Part shown: positions 8,414-16,984 of the stretch, piece after piece
How the letters are laid out: every line of letters starts with the position of its first letter
Position numbering within the stretch: the stretch's first letter is position 1
From: Marivirga harenae
Lineage (GTDB): Bacteria; Bacteroidota; Bacteroidia; Cytophagales; Cyclobacteriaceae
Direction: 5' to 3'
DNA length: 64,000 bases
NCBI RefSeq assembly: GCF_030534335.1
Contig: NZ_CP130565.1
Location: 3,865,501 to 3,929,500 of the forward strand
The notes under the pieces: generated by a model
What the model saw: the letters and a program-made list of their open reading frames with translations, nothing else
What the model was told of the DNA's origin: nothing
The model's database searches: none
Program-made: the position numbers and the translations under genes

Positions 8414-8658
8414 TCACAACATTGCATAAAAACCCATTTGCTCACCACCTTGTAGAGAATTGATTGCTAAATAGCCTGTAATTTATGCTTGCTTTTCATA
8501 GCTAGCAACCAAAGATATTGCGATGGGCAAGTATAGTGCTTAATTATTCTAAGGTTTTGCAATTAATGAAGTGTATCAGTTTGCGGAGAAAGCATAAATT
8601 ACTACTTTCAGTATTTCATAGCCTAGTATAGCAAACGGGTTTTATACAGGCGTTAGGG
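8414..8658 (+). repeat. attC of cassette 2 (family B)
   Basis: TCACAAC to GTTAGGG, 245 bp. The outer stem ATAAAAACCCATTTGCT pairs with AGCAAACGGGTTTTAT. Family B recurs after cassettes 9, 15, 16 and 22, with a divergent longer form after cassette 13. Confidence 0.85.
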
Positions 8659-8677
8659 TTAATTGAAGTAAAAAAGA

Positions 8678-9343
8678 ATGACAAATGAAAATTTCGAACA
8701 TAGCCTCGACAGTCCACCAGAATTTGGTGAATTAACCTTATCATTTCCAATTGAGCCTGTCTCATTACAATCTAATTCCTCTAAACGTGAGTTTGTAAAA
8801 ACCTCAATAAGAAAATCTGTAAAAAAATTAAATTATCTTCTAAGTGGCGATGTAAAGATTGAAATACAATGGTTAGTTCATGAGCAAGAACGTTATGAAA
8901 GTCCAAACTCGCCCGATATGGACAATATAATTAAGCCGATTTTGGACGGTCTTTCTGGTCCAGACGGTGTTCTTATCGATGATTGCCAAGTGCAAACCGT
9001 AGGTAGTCATTGGATTGATTGGACCAAAAGAGAGCACCAAATAAATATTTCTATCCGATACATTCCAGACGATTATATCACTAAACAGAATTTAATATTT
9101 GTTAATATGGGCAGTAATCTCTATATGCCATTTCATACTGATTTACCACCTGAGTTCAATCTAAAAATACTTAATCATCTTAAAAAAGGGTTTGATTTAA
9201 AAGAAAGGTTCATGGAACAAACATTGGACTATTACCAAGCAAAACTATTCACATCAGTGCAGAGAGTTTTCCATAAATCCAGAGTACATGGTCACTTTAA
9301 AACGGTTGAATTTGATGATTTCAAGAATCAATTAGAGAAATGA
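8678..9343 (+). CDS. cassette 3: RusA-like Holliday-junction resolvase domain protein
   Basis: 221 residues. The segment PDMDNIIKPILDGL (79-92) followed by GVLIDDCQVQTV (97-108) matches the active-site signature of the RusA endonuclease family, with acidic residues at about 80, 82, 101 and 102. RusA proteins are dimeric nucleases of about 120 residues that cut four-way DNA junctions. Here a C-terminal extension of about 90 residues of unknown function is present (YMPFHTDLPPEFNLKILNH...). A junction-cutting enzyme carried in an array of folded recombination sites is suggestive, but a phage or repair role is equally possible. Confidence 0.8.
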   Translation: MTNENFEHSLDSPPEFGELTLSFPIEPVSLQSNSSKREFVKTSIRKSVKKLNYLLSGDVKIEIQWLVHEQERYESPNSPDMDNIIKPILDGLSGPDGVLIDDCQVQTVGSHWIDWTKREHQINISIRYIPDDYITKQNLIFVNMGSNLYMPFHTDLPPEFNLKILNHLKKGFDLKERFMEQTLDYYQAKLFTSVQRVFHKSRVHGHFKTVEFDDFKNQLEK

Positions 9344-9348
9344 AATAA

Positions 9349-9543
9349 CCCTAACATTCTGTATAAATCATGGCTGTTAGTAGGTTATTGTTCCTTTAGC
9401 TCTTTGTAGAATGGCCGGCAATCCGCGGGATTGCCTTATTGGTGAAAAATTAAATTAATAAGCCAATCCTGCGGATTGCCTCGGTAGTTAACGCAAATTT
9501 TTATACTTTTAATCAGCCACGAATTTATACAGTGGCGTTACAG
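9349..9543 (+). repeat. attC of cassette 3 (family A)
   Basis: CCCTAAC to GTTACAG, 195 bp. Cassette 3 starts GTTAGGGTTA and ends TAACCCTAAC, a 10-bp self-complement. The outer stem TGTATAAAT / ATTTATACA is clear. Confidence 0.88.
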
Positions 9544-9553
9544 ACAATCCTCG

Positions 9554-10057
9554 ATGATTCACACTTTAGCAACTACCATATTTTTATTTATCACCTTAGC
9601 TGCTTTCGGGCAAACTGACGGAATAACAGAAATTAAGAAGCTGTATAGGGAAACTCAGGATAACAAATCTACCTATAAGACGCTGACGCAAGATGATTTT
9701 GAAAATTCATCCGAGGGAGGAGAACTAATAGCATATAAGGACTCTAAAGAAGTTCGTTTAATCGAAGCAAGCTACTATGGGCACATGGGTAAGACCGAAG
9801 CGGAATTCTATTACCTGAATGGACAAATCTACTTTATTTTCCTCAAGGAATTTAGATATAATATGCCACCTACAGAATTAGGGTACGATCAGGACAAAAC
9901 GACAACGGAAGAATCTAGATTCTATTTTTGGGACAACAGAATGATCCGCTGGATCAACCCAGATGGCGAGTACATGGATACTGAATCTCCTGAATTCCTG
10001 AATACATCAACAGAAAACTATGATTGGGCTAATGAACTGCTAGAAATGAATAAATAA
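9554..10057 (+). CDS. cassette 4: small secreted protein, unknown
   Basis: 167 residues with an N-terminal signal peptide (MIHTLATTIFLFITLAAFGQ, cleavage probably before TDG). The mature part is acidic and tyrosine-rich (EFYYLNGQIYFIFLKEFRYN, RFYFWDNRMIRWINPDGEY). It resembles many uncharacterised periplasmic proteins of Bacteroidota; I cannot name a family. Single-gene cassette. Confidence 0.75.
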   Translation: MIHTLATTIFLFITLAAFGQTDGITEIKKLYRETQDNKSTYKTLTQDDFENSSEGGELIAYKDSKEVRLIEASYYGHMGKTEAEFYYLNGQIYFIFLKEFRYNMPPTELGYDQDKTTTEESRFYFWDNRMIRWINPDGEYMDTESPEFLNTSTENYDWANELLEMNK

Positions 10058-10060
10058 AGT

Positions 10061-10278
10061 CTGTAACATTTGCTAAAAATGCATTTGCTTATTGCTTCTA
10101 GCAAAGTAAGTAGGGAATTCTCCACAAAGCCAAACTTGATATTTCCTTTAGATTAAGACAAGCAATTAGCTTAGTTTTTACTCTTTTCTCTGTCAATAAT
10201 TGTGGTTATGGTTTGGCTTCGCTACTTTAGTATTTCATCAGCGAAGTATAGCAAACGCATTTTAGCTTCGCGTTATGC
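10061..10278 (+). repeat. attC of cassette 4 (family C)
   Basis: CTGTAAC to GTTATGC, 218 bp. The outer stem GCTAAAAATGCATTTGCT pairs with AGCAAACGCATTTTAGC. Family C recurs after cassettes 5, 14 and 21. Confidence 0.85.
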
Positions 10279-10283
10279 ACAAC

Positions 10284-11048
10284 ATGAGGTACGTAATAAC
10301 CATAATAGTCATCATTCAATCATTTGCTTCATTTGCTCAAAAGGAAGTGAACTTTGATGATTTTTTAAACTTGTTCCCAGGTAAAAAAATTGATTCCGTT
10401 TATCAGGTAAAATTTCTTGAACAGGGTTATTTTCCTCAATATCAAACCTTAGGAGCTGTAAGAATCAAAGATAGGACACACTCTTATATTAGCCTTATAA
10501 TTCAATCTGATTGTTTTGCAGGTGGGATGTGTGAATCTCAAGAATTGTATACCTTTTCAAATGATGGTAATCTGATAGACCAATACGAAATACAAAGGGA
10601 AAAAGCGGACTGCTCATTCTCAAGTAAAAAGCTAAGCGAATTTTTTGATTCATTATTCTATACTGTCACGATTGAAGAAGAAGGAGACTGTTCAATTGAT
10701 TTAATTACAAAAAGGAAAATTAGTATAGAAGAAATTGAAATCACACAAGATGGAGAAATTGAAGTAAAATCACAGCGAATAATTCCTTCAAATCGGAATC
10801 ATCCCAATTTATCATATCAGAGACTAGAAGCTGGTAAATTAAATCAATTAGACGAGGATAAATTGGCAGAGATGCGAAATGAAATATTTGCTTCCTATGG
10901 ATATGATTTTAAAACTGCTAGATGGAAGAATTTCTTTGAAGCATTTTCATGGTACCAACCTTCTAAACAAAGCGTATCGAAAGATGAATTAAACTTAATA
11001 GAGCAATATAATCTTGAATTAATTGTTTCTGAGGAGAATACTAGATAG
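10284..11048 (+). CDS. cassette 5: secreted protein with C-terminal YARHG domain
   Basis: 254 residues from ATG 10284 (MRYVITIIVIIQSFASFAQ), a signal peptide. An ATG at 10275 lies inside the core site GTTATGC, so I prefer the second start. The last 70 residues (LNQLDEDKLAEMRNEIFASY, GYDF, then WKNFFEAFSWYQPS) match the YARHG domain, a small extracytoplasmic module of unknown role. The middle region (QSDCFAGGMCESQELYTF) is unrecognised. Probably periplasmic or exported. Confidence 0.78.
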   Translation: MRYVITIIVIIQSFASFAQKEVNFDDFLNLFPGKKIDSVYQVKFLEQGYFPQYQTLGAVRIKDRTHSYISLIIQSDCFAGGMCESQELYTFSNDGNLIDQYEIQREKADCSFSSKKLSEFFDSLFYTVTIEEEGDCSIDLITKRKISIEEIEITQDGEIEVKSQRIIPSNRNHPNLSYQRLEAGKLNQLDEDKLAEMRNEIFASYGYDFKTARWKNFFEAFSWYQPSKQSVSKDELNLIEQYNLELIVSEENTR

Positions 11049-11053
11049 GCTGT

Positions 11054-11271
11054 GCATAACATTTGCTAAAAATGCATTTGCTTACTGCTTCTAGCAAAGC
11101 GAGTAGGATATTCTCCACAAAGCCAAACGGATGATTTCATTTAGATTTAGGTTAAGCATTCAGCAAGGTTCTCTTCTTTTCTCTTTCAATAATTGTGGTT
11201 ATGGTTTGGCTTCGCTACTTTAGTATTTCATCAGCGAAGTATAGCAAACGCATTTTAGCTTCGCGTTATGG
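11054..11271 (+). repeat. attC of cassette 5 (family C)
   Basis: GCATAAC to GTTATGG, 218 bp, the same length and nearly the same sequence as the attC of cassette 4. Cassette 5 starts GTTATGCACA and ends TGTGCATAAC. Confidence 0.87.
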
Positions 11272-11289
11272 GCAATAAACTACTAAAAG

Positions 11290-13452
11290 ATGTATACTGA
11301 CCTCCCATTAAGTAATAGAGATGACGATAAGCTTGGCAGATACTTGTTTGCTGAAGAAATTGCCAATGGGTTAGTTAATTCATTCGCTGACAACAATGAA
11401 AGTATTGTTTTAGGAATCAATGGGAATTGGGGATCAGGAAAGTCTACCCTAATTAATTTTATAATCGAGGAGGTCGAAAGATTATCTGCTGAAAAAGAAA
11501 AGGACATAATTGTTTTAAATTTTAATCCTTGGATGTTCTCTGGCCAAAAAGAACTTCAAAATATCTTTCTTAAGGAACTCTATCTAAAGTTCGAGAGTCA
11601 AAAAGAAAAACTAAAAAAAGCTTCAAAAAAACTAGCTGATTTCCTTGGACACCTTAATTGGCTAAAATATGTCCATTCTGGAACTGGAGAGGCAGTAAAA
11701 GACGCTAAATCTTTTCTTGATGGATTAGCTAAAGAAAAAGACCTGGGTCAATTAAAAAAAGATGTAGATGAACTCCTCATCGAAAGTAAAGTAAAACTTT
11801 ATGTTACAATTGACGATATCGACCGTTTAACACCCTCTGAAATAACGGACATATTCCAACTAGTCAAACTTAATGGAAATTTTGCCAATACGATTTTTCT
11901 TCTGGCATATGACAGAGAAGTTGTTACAGGAGCTTTGAATACTCAATTTGGAGAAAATGGAAAAAAATATATTGAGAAGATAGTTCAAGTTGATTATACA
12001 CTTCCTAAAATTTCTAGAACAGATGTAGAAAGACTATTCATTGATAGCTTAACACATACTTTTAATGACAAACAAATTGAAGATGCTATCAATAGAACAT
12101 TTGAGAATTTAGGAAACGAGGAATTTCTTAAGCTCTTTAAATCCTTGAGAGACGTTTACCGATTTAACAACAGTGTTAAACTTAGATTGCCCTCAATTTA
12201 CATAGAGCTAAATATTCGGGATTTTTTCTTAATCGAAGCTTTAAGAATTTTTAGACCCGAAGCATATGAGTTTATTCTTGAATCCAAAAATGAACTAACT
12301 CATAGGGACAAAAATCAAACTTTTTACAATTCCTATTCAGGACATACTAAGGAAGAGTCCAAAGCAGAATTGATTGAAAAACAAGACCTGGATCATATAT
12401 CTAAAAGTATTATAAAGGACTTATTTTTATTCGACCAAAGAAGCTTTATAGGCCATACCTCGACAGAGGATTTAATTCGAGAAAAGAGAATAGCAAACCC
12501 GAACTATTTTGATAGGTATTTCAATCTTCAACTAACAAATTTCGACATTCAAGAAAGGGTTTTTAATGGATTTATTAACAGTCTAGATATTGAAGAGAAA
12601 GTTAGAATCTTAGAGGACATACAAAAACAGGATAAATTATTTCAATTTCTAAACTGGATAGAAATAAAGAGCTTCAAGGTAGAACCTGCCAAAATTGAAA
12701 ACATGGTAATTTCCGCATTTAAGTTTTCAGATTCAATTGAATATGAAAGGGAAACGTTCTATTCATTTGACTCAAACTTCATGATTATTCAGAGATTTTG
12801 TTCAAAACAGATTGACAGGCTGGATAAACAAGAATTAAGGCGATCAGTGATTGAAAAACACGTGACTGACTCACATAAAAAACTAAGCTTTTCTTCATTC
12901 TATACTCTTAACTCTTTATTGAGATCTAAAGAAATGTCTGATAAAGGTGAATTATACTCTGACCGAATGTGGTATGGTGTTTTTGAGAATCCTTCTGGAG
13001 ATAATGCTTCTTATGAAAAGAAACTTATCAAATGGTACAAGAAGGCATCTAAAATACTCTTTCAAGAATATCTCAAAAATCCAGATTATCTGAACGGTCA
13101 AGAATTAATATTAGTATTACCTGATTTAAAACTTCATCATAGTTCATTTTATGACAAAGAATTCAAAAATCTAATTTCGGATGATAGAAAATTACTTGAG
13201 CTTCTGATCCTGTGTGTAACAAGAAATTATATGATATCAGGTAGTGTGACTGGTTTTCAACTTGCTAAGTATCAGCTATTAGATGGAATGGATGTTGAAG
13301 TCATCAAAAAACGACTAGAAAATATTAGTAAGGAGGATTTAACCAAAGACGAACTTGCAGTTATTAAATTCTTCAATAAAGCATATGATGATGGATTTGA
13401 AGAAAAGAAGTACTATAATTTCTACACATTAGAAGACGTAGGCAAATGGTAA
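11290..13452 (+). CDS. cassette 6: KAP-family P-loop NTPase
   Basis: 720 residues, the largest cassette gene. It opens with LPLSNRDDDKLGRYLFAEEI, typical of KAP NTPases. Walker A GNWGSGKST is at residues 45-53, NFNPWMFSG near residue 80, and Walker B VTIDDIDRL near 173-181. The transmembrane helices inserted in some KAP proteins are not obvious, so it may be soluble. The C-terminal 400 residues are helical and unrecognised. KAP NTPases occur in several anti-phage systems, and a single-gene defence role is plausible but inferred. Its cassette is 2.3 kb, unusually long for an integron. Confidence 0.85.
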   Translation: MYTDLPLSNRDDDKLGRYLFAEEIANGLVNSFADNNESIVLGINGNWGSGKSTLINFIIEEVERLSAEKEKDIIVLNFNPWMFSGQKELQNIFLKELYLKFESQKEKLKKASKKLADFLGHLNWLKYVHSGTGEAVKDAKSFLDGLAKEKDLGQLKKDVDELLIESKVKLYVTIDDIDRLTPSEITDIFQLVKLNGNFANTIFLLAYDREVVTGALNTQFGENGKKYIEKIVQVDYTLPKISRTDVERLFIDSLTHTFNDKQIEDAINRTFENLGNEEFLKLFKSLRDVYRFNNSVKLRLPSIYIELNIRDFFLIEALRIFRPEAYEFILESKNELTHRDKNQTFYNSYSGHTKEESKAELIEKQDLDHISKSIIKDLFLFDQRSFIGHTSTEDLIREKRIANPNYFDRYFNLQLTNFDIQERVFNGFINSLDIEEKVRILEDIQKQDKLFQFLNWIEIKSFKVEPAKIENMVISAFKFSDSIEYERETFYSFDSNFMIIQRFCSKQIDRLDKQELRRSVIEKHVTDSHKKLSFSSFYTLNSLLRSKEMSDKGELYSDRMWYGVFENPSGDNASYEKKLIKWYKKASKILFQEYLKNPDYLNGQELILVLPDLKLHHSSFYDKEFKNLISDDRKLLELLILCVTRNYMISGSVTGFQLAKYQLLDGMDVEVIKKRLENISKEDLTKDELAVIKFFNKAYDDGFEEKKYYNFYTLEDVGKW

Positions 13453-13456
13453 AAGC

Positions 13457-13585
13457 CCATAACACTATATATAGTTTATGGCGGGAAATACGGTAAATGA
13501 AAATTAATTACTTTTAACAATTATGGTACTAAACGCAAAGAAAACAGTTCAAAATCCGCCACAAACCATATACTTAGCGTTAGTA
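13457..13585 (+). repeat. attC of cassette 6 (family D, unique here)
   Basis: CCATAAC to GTTAGTA, 129 bp. The stem GTTTATGGCGG pairs imperfectly with CCGCCACAAACCATA. Cassette 6 starts GTTATGGGC and ends GCCCATAAC. Confidence 0.82.
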
Positions 13586-13604
13586 GCAATTCCAGAACTT
13601 GCAA

Positions 13605-14123
13605 ATGAAATTCTTAACGGACAGATATATTAGATCCTTATTTTTGATCGGGTTGGGTATTTACTTTATCGTTGAACACGAGATACGGGAAAGACCGCAA
13701 TCAACGGAAGACCTAATCGACCTTCATGGGACAATTACTGATTATTCATTTAAGGATAATACAGGTTGGAGAGGAAACGGACGTCAGTATTATATATATT
13801 TGGACGGTTATCCAACTAAATTTCAAGTAAAAGCAGACTATCTAAGATTTTTTAATAAACAACAATTTGAGTACAACTTTAAACGTGATAGTCGAGTAAA
13901 ACTGAGCATCCCTAGGTATCAAGAGAGCTTAGTAGGAACAGACGAGAATGTTTTTTTGACATCAATTTCAGTTAACGGATTTGAATTTCTTTCAAAGGAT
14001 GAGACAATTAGTAGAGAAATTACCATGGCAACTTCAAATTCGGATTACATTTTGGGTGGCGTTTCTATTGCAATAGGAATATTGATTTTCCTATTCTATG
14101 ACAAAATTAAAAAAAGCTACTAA
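13605..14123 (+). CDS. cassette 7: two-helix membrane protein, DUF3592-like
   Basis: 172 residues from ATG 13605. One transmembrane helix is near the N terminus (YIRSLFLIGLGIYFIV) and another near the C terminus (YILGGVSIAIGILIFLFYD). Between them is a soluble domain of beta character (LHGTITDYSFKDNTG...) reminiscent of DUF3592-type proteins; the match is weak. The stop codon TAA lies inside the terminal core TACTAAC, so the gene fills the cassette completely. Confidence 0.7.
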   Translation: MKFLTDRYIRSLFLIGLGIYFIVEHEIRERPQSTEDLIDLHGTITDYSFKDNTGWRGNGRQYYIYLDGYPTKFQVKADYLRFFNKQQFEYNFKRDSRVKLSIPRYQESLVGTDENVFLTSISVNGFEFLSKDETISREITMATSNSDYILGGVSIAIGILIFLFYDKIKKSY

Positions 14124-14279
14124 CATCACCTATGAATGAATGGGGTTTCATCAGTCAGGAAATTTTGGCGGTACTTGGAAAGTCAGCCACAATGTGTAAA
14201 TTTATTAATTGCTGTGGCTGTGTGCAGATGGCAAGCTTAGTAGTTTCAAAGCCCCACTCATCATAGCTAGGCGTTGTAA
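14118..14279 (+). repeat. attC of cassette 7 (family E)
   Basis: TACTAAC to GTTGTAA, 162 bp. The stem CTATGAATGAATGGGG pairs with CCCCACTCATCATAG. Family E also follows cassette 10. Cassette 7 starts GTTAGTAGC and ends GCTACTAAC. Confidence 0.87.
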
Positions 14280-14305
14280 GTAATGCCGAAAAACCCAGAA
14301 ACTGA

Positions 14306-15100
14306 ATGAATAAAACAATATTTGAAATAACCAAAATGGACTGTCCTTCGGAGGAAAATCTAATCCGAATGAAATTAGACGGAATTTCAAGTATTGCGAA
14401 TTTGGACTTTGATATTCCAAACCGAAAACTGACTGTTTTTCACAGCGGAGAAACCGACCAAATCGAAAAGTCCGTTATCGAACTAAATTTAGGCGGAAAG
14501 AAAATCTCGACCGAACAAACCGACCAAACGGAATTTAAAGAAAACGCAAACCAAAAAAAGTTACTTTGGTCTGTACTTGCCATAAATTTTGCCTTTTTCA
14601 TAATCGAAATGACAACAGGAATAATCTCAAAATCAATGGGACTTGTTGCCGATAGTTTGGATATGCTTGCCGACAGTTTTGTTTACGGAATTAGTTTGTT
14701 TGCGGTTGGCGGAACATTGATTAAGAAAAAGCGTATTGCCAAACTTGCTGGATATTTTCAAATTACACTTGCAATTATCGGATTTGTGGAAGTTTTAAGA
14801 AGATTTTTCGGAGACGAGAAATTACCCGATTTTTCGACAATGATTATCGTTTCGATTTTTGCACTTATCGCAAACGGAATTTGTCTTTACATTTTGCAAA
14901 AGTCAAAGAGCAAAGAAGAGGCACATATGAAAGCGAGTATGATTTTCACCTCAAATGACGTGATTATCAATTTAGGAGTAATAATAGCTGGACTTTTGGT
15001 AAATTGGTTGAGTTCGAGCAAGCCTGATTTGATTATCGGAACAATCGTTTTCATTTTGGTAATTCAAGGAGCGTTTCGGATTTTGAAATTAAGTAAGTGA
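14306..15100 (+). CDS. cassette 8: CDF-type cation transporter with N-terminal HMA-like domain
   Basis: 264 residues. Residues 1-70 (EITKMDCPSEENLIRMKLDG) look like a heavy-metal-associated ferredoxin-like domain with a single CP pair. Then come five or six transmembrane helices of the cation diffusion facilitator type, with acidic residues in SMGLVADSLDMLADSFVYG and in TSNDVIINLGVI that would form the metal site. Probably exports a divalent metal ion across the inner membrane in exchange for protons. The usual C-terminal cytoplasmic domain is missing. Its wording (GGKKISTEQTDQTEF, many CGA/GGA codons) looks different from neighbours and suggests another source. Confidence 0.83.
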   Translation: MNKTIFEITKMDCPSEENLIRMKLDGISSIANLDFDIPNRKLTVFHSGETDQIEKSVIELNLGGKKISTEQTDQTEFKENANQKKLLWSVLAINFAFFIIEMTTGIISKSMGLVADSLDMLADSFVYGISLFAVGGTLIKKKRIAKLAGYFQITLAIIGFVEVLRRFFGDEKLPDFSTMIIVSIFALIANGICLYILQKSKSKEEAHMKASMIFTSNDVIINLGVIIAGLLVNWLSSSKPDLIIGTIVFILVIQGAFRILKLSK

Positions 15101-15115
15101 ATAAAAAAGCACTAC

Positions 15116-15307
15116 TTACAACAATGGCTATACGTAATGCGGGTTTTCTGCTAAACGAAAGGTCAGTGCATTTTAAGGAGTCCGCCAATACTTTAATTTG
15201 GTATTTAAAGTGAATAAATTAAAAACAAAATATAAACTATTGGCTCAGTGCAAATTTGAAACTTTCAGCTTTCAAATCCCGCACTACGCATAGCCGAACC
15301 GTTATAG
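15116..15307 (+). repeat. attC of cassette 8 (family F, unique here)
   Basis: TTACAAC to GTTATAG, 192 bp. The stem GGCTATACGTAATGCGGG pairs with CCCGCACTACGCATAGCC. Cassette 8 starts GTTGTAAGT and ends ACTTACAAC. Confidence 0.86.
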
Positions 15308-15333
15308 CTAATAAGCTCCTCAAAACACTGCTA

Positions 15334-15744
15334 ATGGCAAAGAAAGTGAAATTTTATCAACTATGGGATCCTAAAAATATAATTTGGGGGACATTAGTAG
15401 TTCTTTTAATTTTTGCACTTATTTTCTTCAGTTTCTATTACCCCCAGATGGCAGACAGTAAGCGACTTTCTGGCTTTGACTCACAGACAGAGGGACAATT
15501 AATCGAATACCAACCTGTTGAGAATTTAAAGCAAACAAAATTGGGAACAGAAGTGGTTACTGACAGATATAAAATCACTTACTCATACACAGTAAATGGA
15601 CAAAAATACCAGGAAACAGAATCTATTGAAGGTCTTTTAAAATATGGAAATATCTTGGACAGAATTAGAAGCAAAGAAAAGCACATCACTGTTCTTTACA
15701 TGTCAACAGAACCTTCGAAGAGTACAGTGGACCTTGAAAACTAA
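15334..15744 (+). CDS. cassette 9: membrane-anchored DUF3592-like protein
   Basis: 136 residues from ATG 15334 (MAKKVKFYQLWDPKN), which lies inside the cassette. The open frame continues upstream through attC, but that part belongs to the recombination site. One transmembrane helix (IIWGTLVVLLIFALIFFSFY) is followed by an extracytoplasmic beta domain (GQLIEYQPVENLKQTK, ITYSYTVNGQKYQETES, ITVLYMSTEPSKS) of DUF3592 character. Function unknown. Confidence 0.75.
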   Translation: MAKKVKFYQLWDPKNIIWGTLVVLLIFALIFFSFYYPQMADSKRLSGFDSQTEGQLIEYQPVENLKQTKLGTEVVTDRYKITYSYTVNGQKYQETESIEGLLKYGNILDRIRSKEKHITVLYMSTEPSKSTVDLEN

Positions 15745-15749
15745 AAAAG

Positions 15750-15993
15750 CTATAACAAGATATAAAACCCATTTGCTCACCACCTTGTAGCGAATTGAGT
15801 GCAAAATAGCCCGTAATTTAAGCTTGCTTTTCATAGCTAGCAACCAAGTGTAATGCATTGATCAATTATGGCACCTAATTATTCAAAGCTTTTGCAATTA
15901 ATGAAGTGTATCCGTTTGCGAAGAAAGCATAAATTACTACTTTCAATATTTCATAGACCAGTATAACAAACGGGTTTTATACGGTCGTTACCC
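15750..15993 (+). repeat. attC of cassette 9 (family B)
   Basis: CTATAAC to GTTACCC, 244 bp. The stem TATAAAACCCATTTGCT pairs with ACAAACGGGTTTTATA. Cassette 9 starts GTTATAGCT and ends AGCTATAAC. Confidence 0.86.
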
Positions 15994-15999
15994 ACCATC

Positions 16000-16809
16000 G
16001 TGAAGAAACAGCTACTCTACATATTAACCTTTGCCTGCTTCATATCAACTCTGAATCTGAACGCACAAATAAAGCGAACAGATTTAGATGGCGATTGGCA
16101 GACCAACAATAAAGATAGTCTCTACTACAAGACTGATTCTATTGAATTTCATCTGGACATCAACCACTGGATAAACATCGAAACTTGCGACATAGTTAAC
16201 TGGCGAACTGAGAAGGGTAGTTTCAAGTTCATCGAGACTTATTTATGCACTGAACCAGGTCGAGAGCGATGGTCAACAGTTAAAGAAAAACTTCTAATAA
16301 AGAAAAGAGACTATGGACAAGTGATTCAACTCAAAAGAAACGGAGAACTTTTTGACCAGCTCAAAGTGATCGAACTAACAGAAAGTAGAGTTGACCGCTA
16401 CCCTTTTGATATCAAACGATTAACTGTTCTCAGATTTGATCAGTTAGATGATCAGAAACTTTATAATTACGTTGACTCCTTAGTCTATAAAGTTTTGAAG
16501 TACAGACCGGAAGAAATTGATTCGACAGCAATTAATCTTATAACTGAAGGTGCAGCAGCAACAACAGCGAAGATTACAATAAGGGACGGTAATAATTCTA
16601 ACCCCAAACCTTTATTAGTTGTGAACGGGCATGTTGTTGAACACTATGAGTTTCTGAAACTATTTCTCTTCGTTGAGGCAACTACTATTCAGTATCTGAC
16701 TAAAGAACAAGCAACAATGCTGTACGGTACAAGAGCGGTAAACGGGGTAATCGTGATCCAACTTTCTAACAGCAAATTCAAGAAGATATGGAAGAAATAC
16801 GGTGGGTAA
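16000..16809 (+). CDS. cassette 10: secreted protein ending in a TonB-receptor plug-like segment
   Basis: 269 residues starting at GTG 16000, with signal peptide KKQLLYILTFACFISTLNLNAQ. The C-terminal 80 residues (PLLVVNGHVVEHYEF, then YLTKEQATMLYGTRAVNGVI) are worded like the plug of SusC/RagA TonB-dependent receptors (LVVIDG...ATALYGSRGANGVI), yet no barrel follows. It may be a free-standing plug-like periplasmic protein that acts on TonB or receptors; that is inference. The stop codon lies inside the terminal core GGGTAAC. Confidence 0.75.
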   Translation: MKKQLLYILTFACFISTLNLNAQIKRTDLDGDWQTNNKDSLYYKTDSIEFHLDINHWINIETCDIVNWRTEKGSFKFIETYLCTEPGRERWSTVKEKLLIKKRDYGQVIQLKRNGELFDQLKVIELTESRVDRYPFDIKRLTVLRFDQLDDQKLYNYVDSLVYKVLKYRPEEIDSTAINLITEGAAATTAKITIRDGNNSNPKPLLVVNGHVVEHYEFLKLFLFVEATTIQYLTKEQATMLYGTRAVNGVIVIQLSNSKFKKIWKKYGG

Positions 16810-16965
16810 CAAATGCTATGAATGAATGGGGTTTCATCGGTCAGGATATTTTCGTGGGGATTGGAAAGTCCGCCACAAGTTTTAAATTTAAATCAAGGCG
16901 TGGCTATGTGCGAGACGAGAGGTTAGTGCTTTCTAATCCCCACTCATCATAGCTGGTCGTTAGGC
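16804..16965 (+). repeat. attC of cassette 10 (family E)
   Basis: GGGTAAC to GTTAGGC, 162 bp, the same length and stem as the attC of cassette 7. Cassette 10 starts GTTACCCACC and ends GGTGGGTAAC. Confidence 0.87.
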
Positions 16966-16984
16966 AATATACAGAACTGCATAA

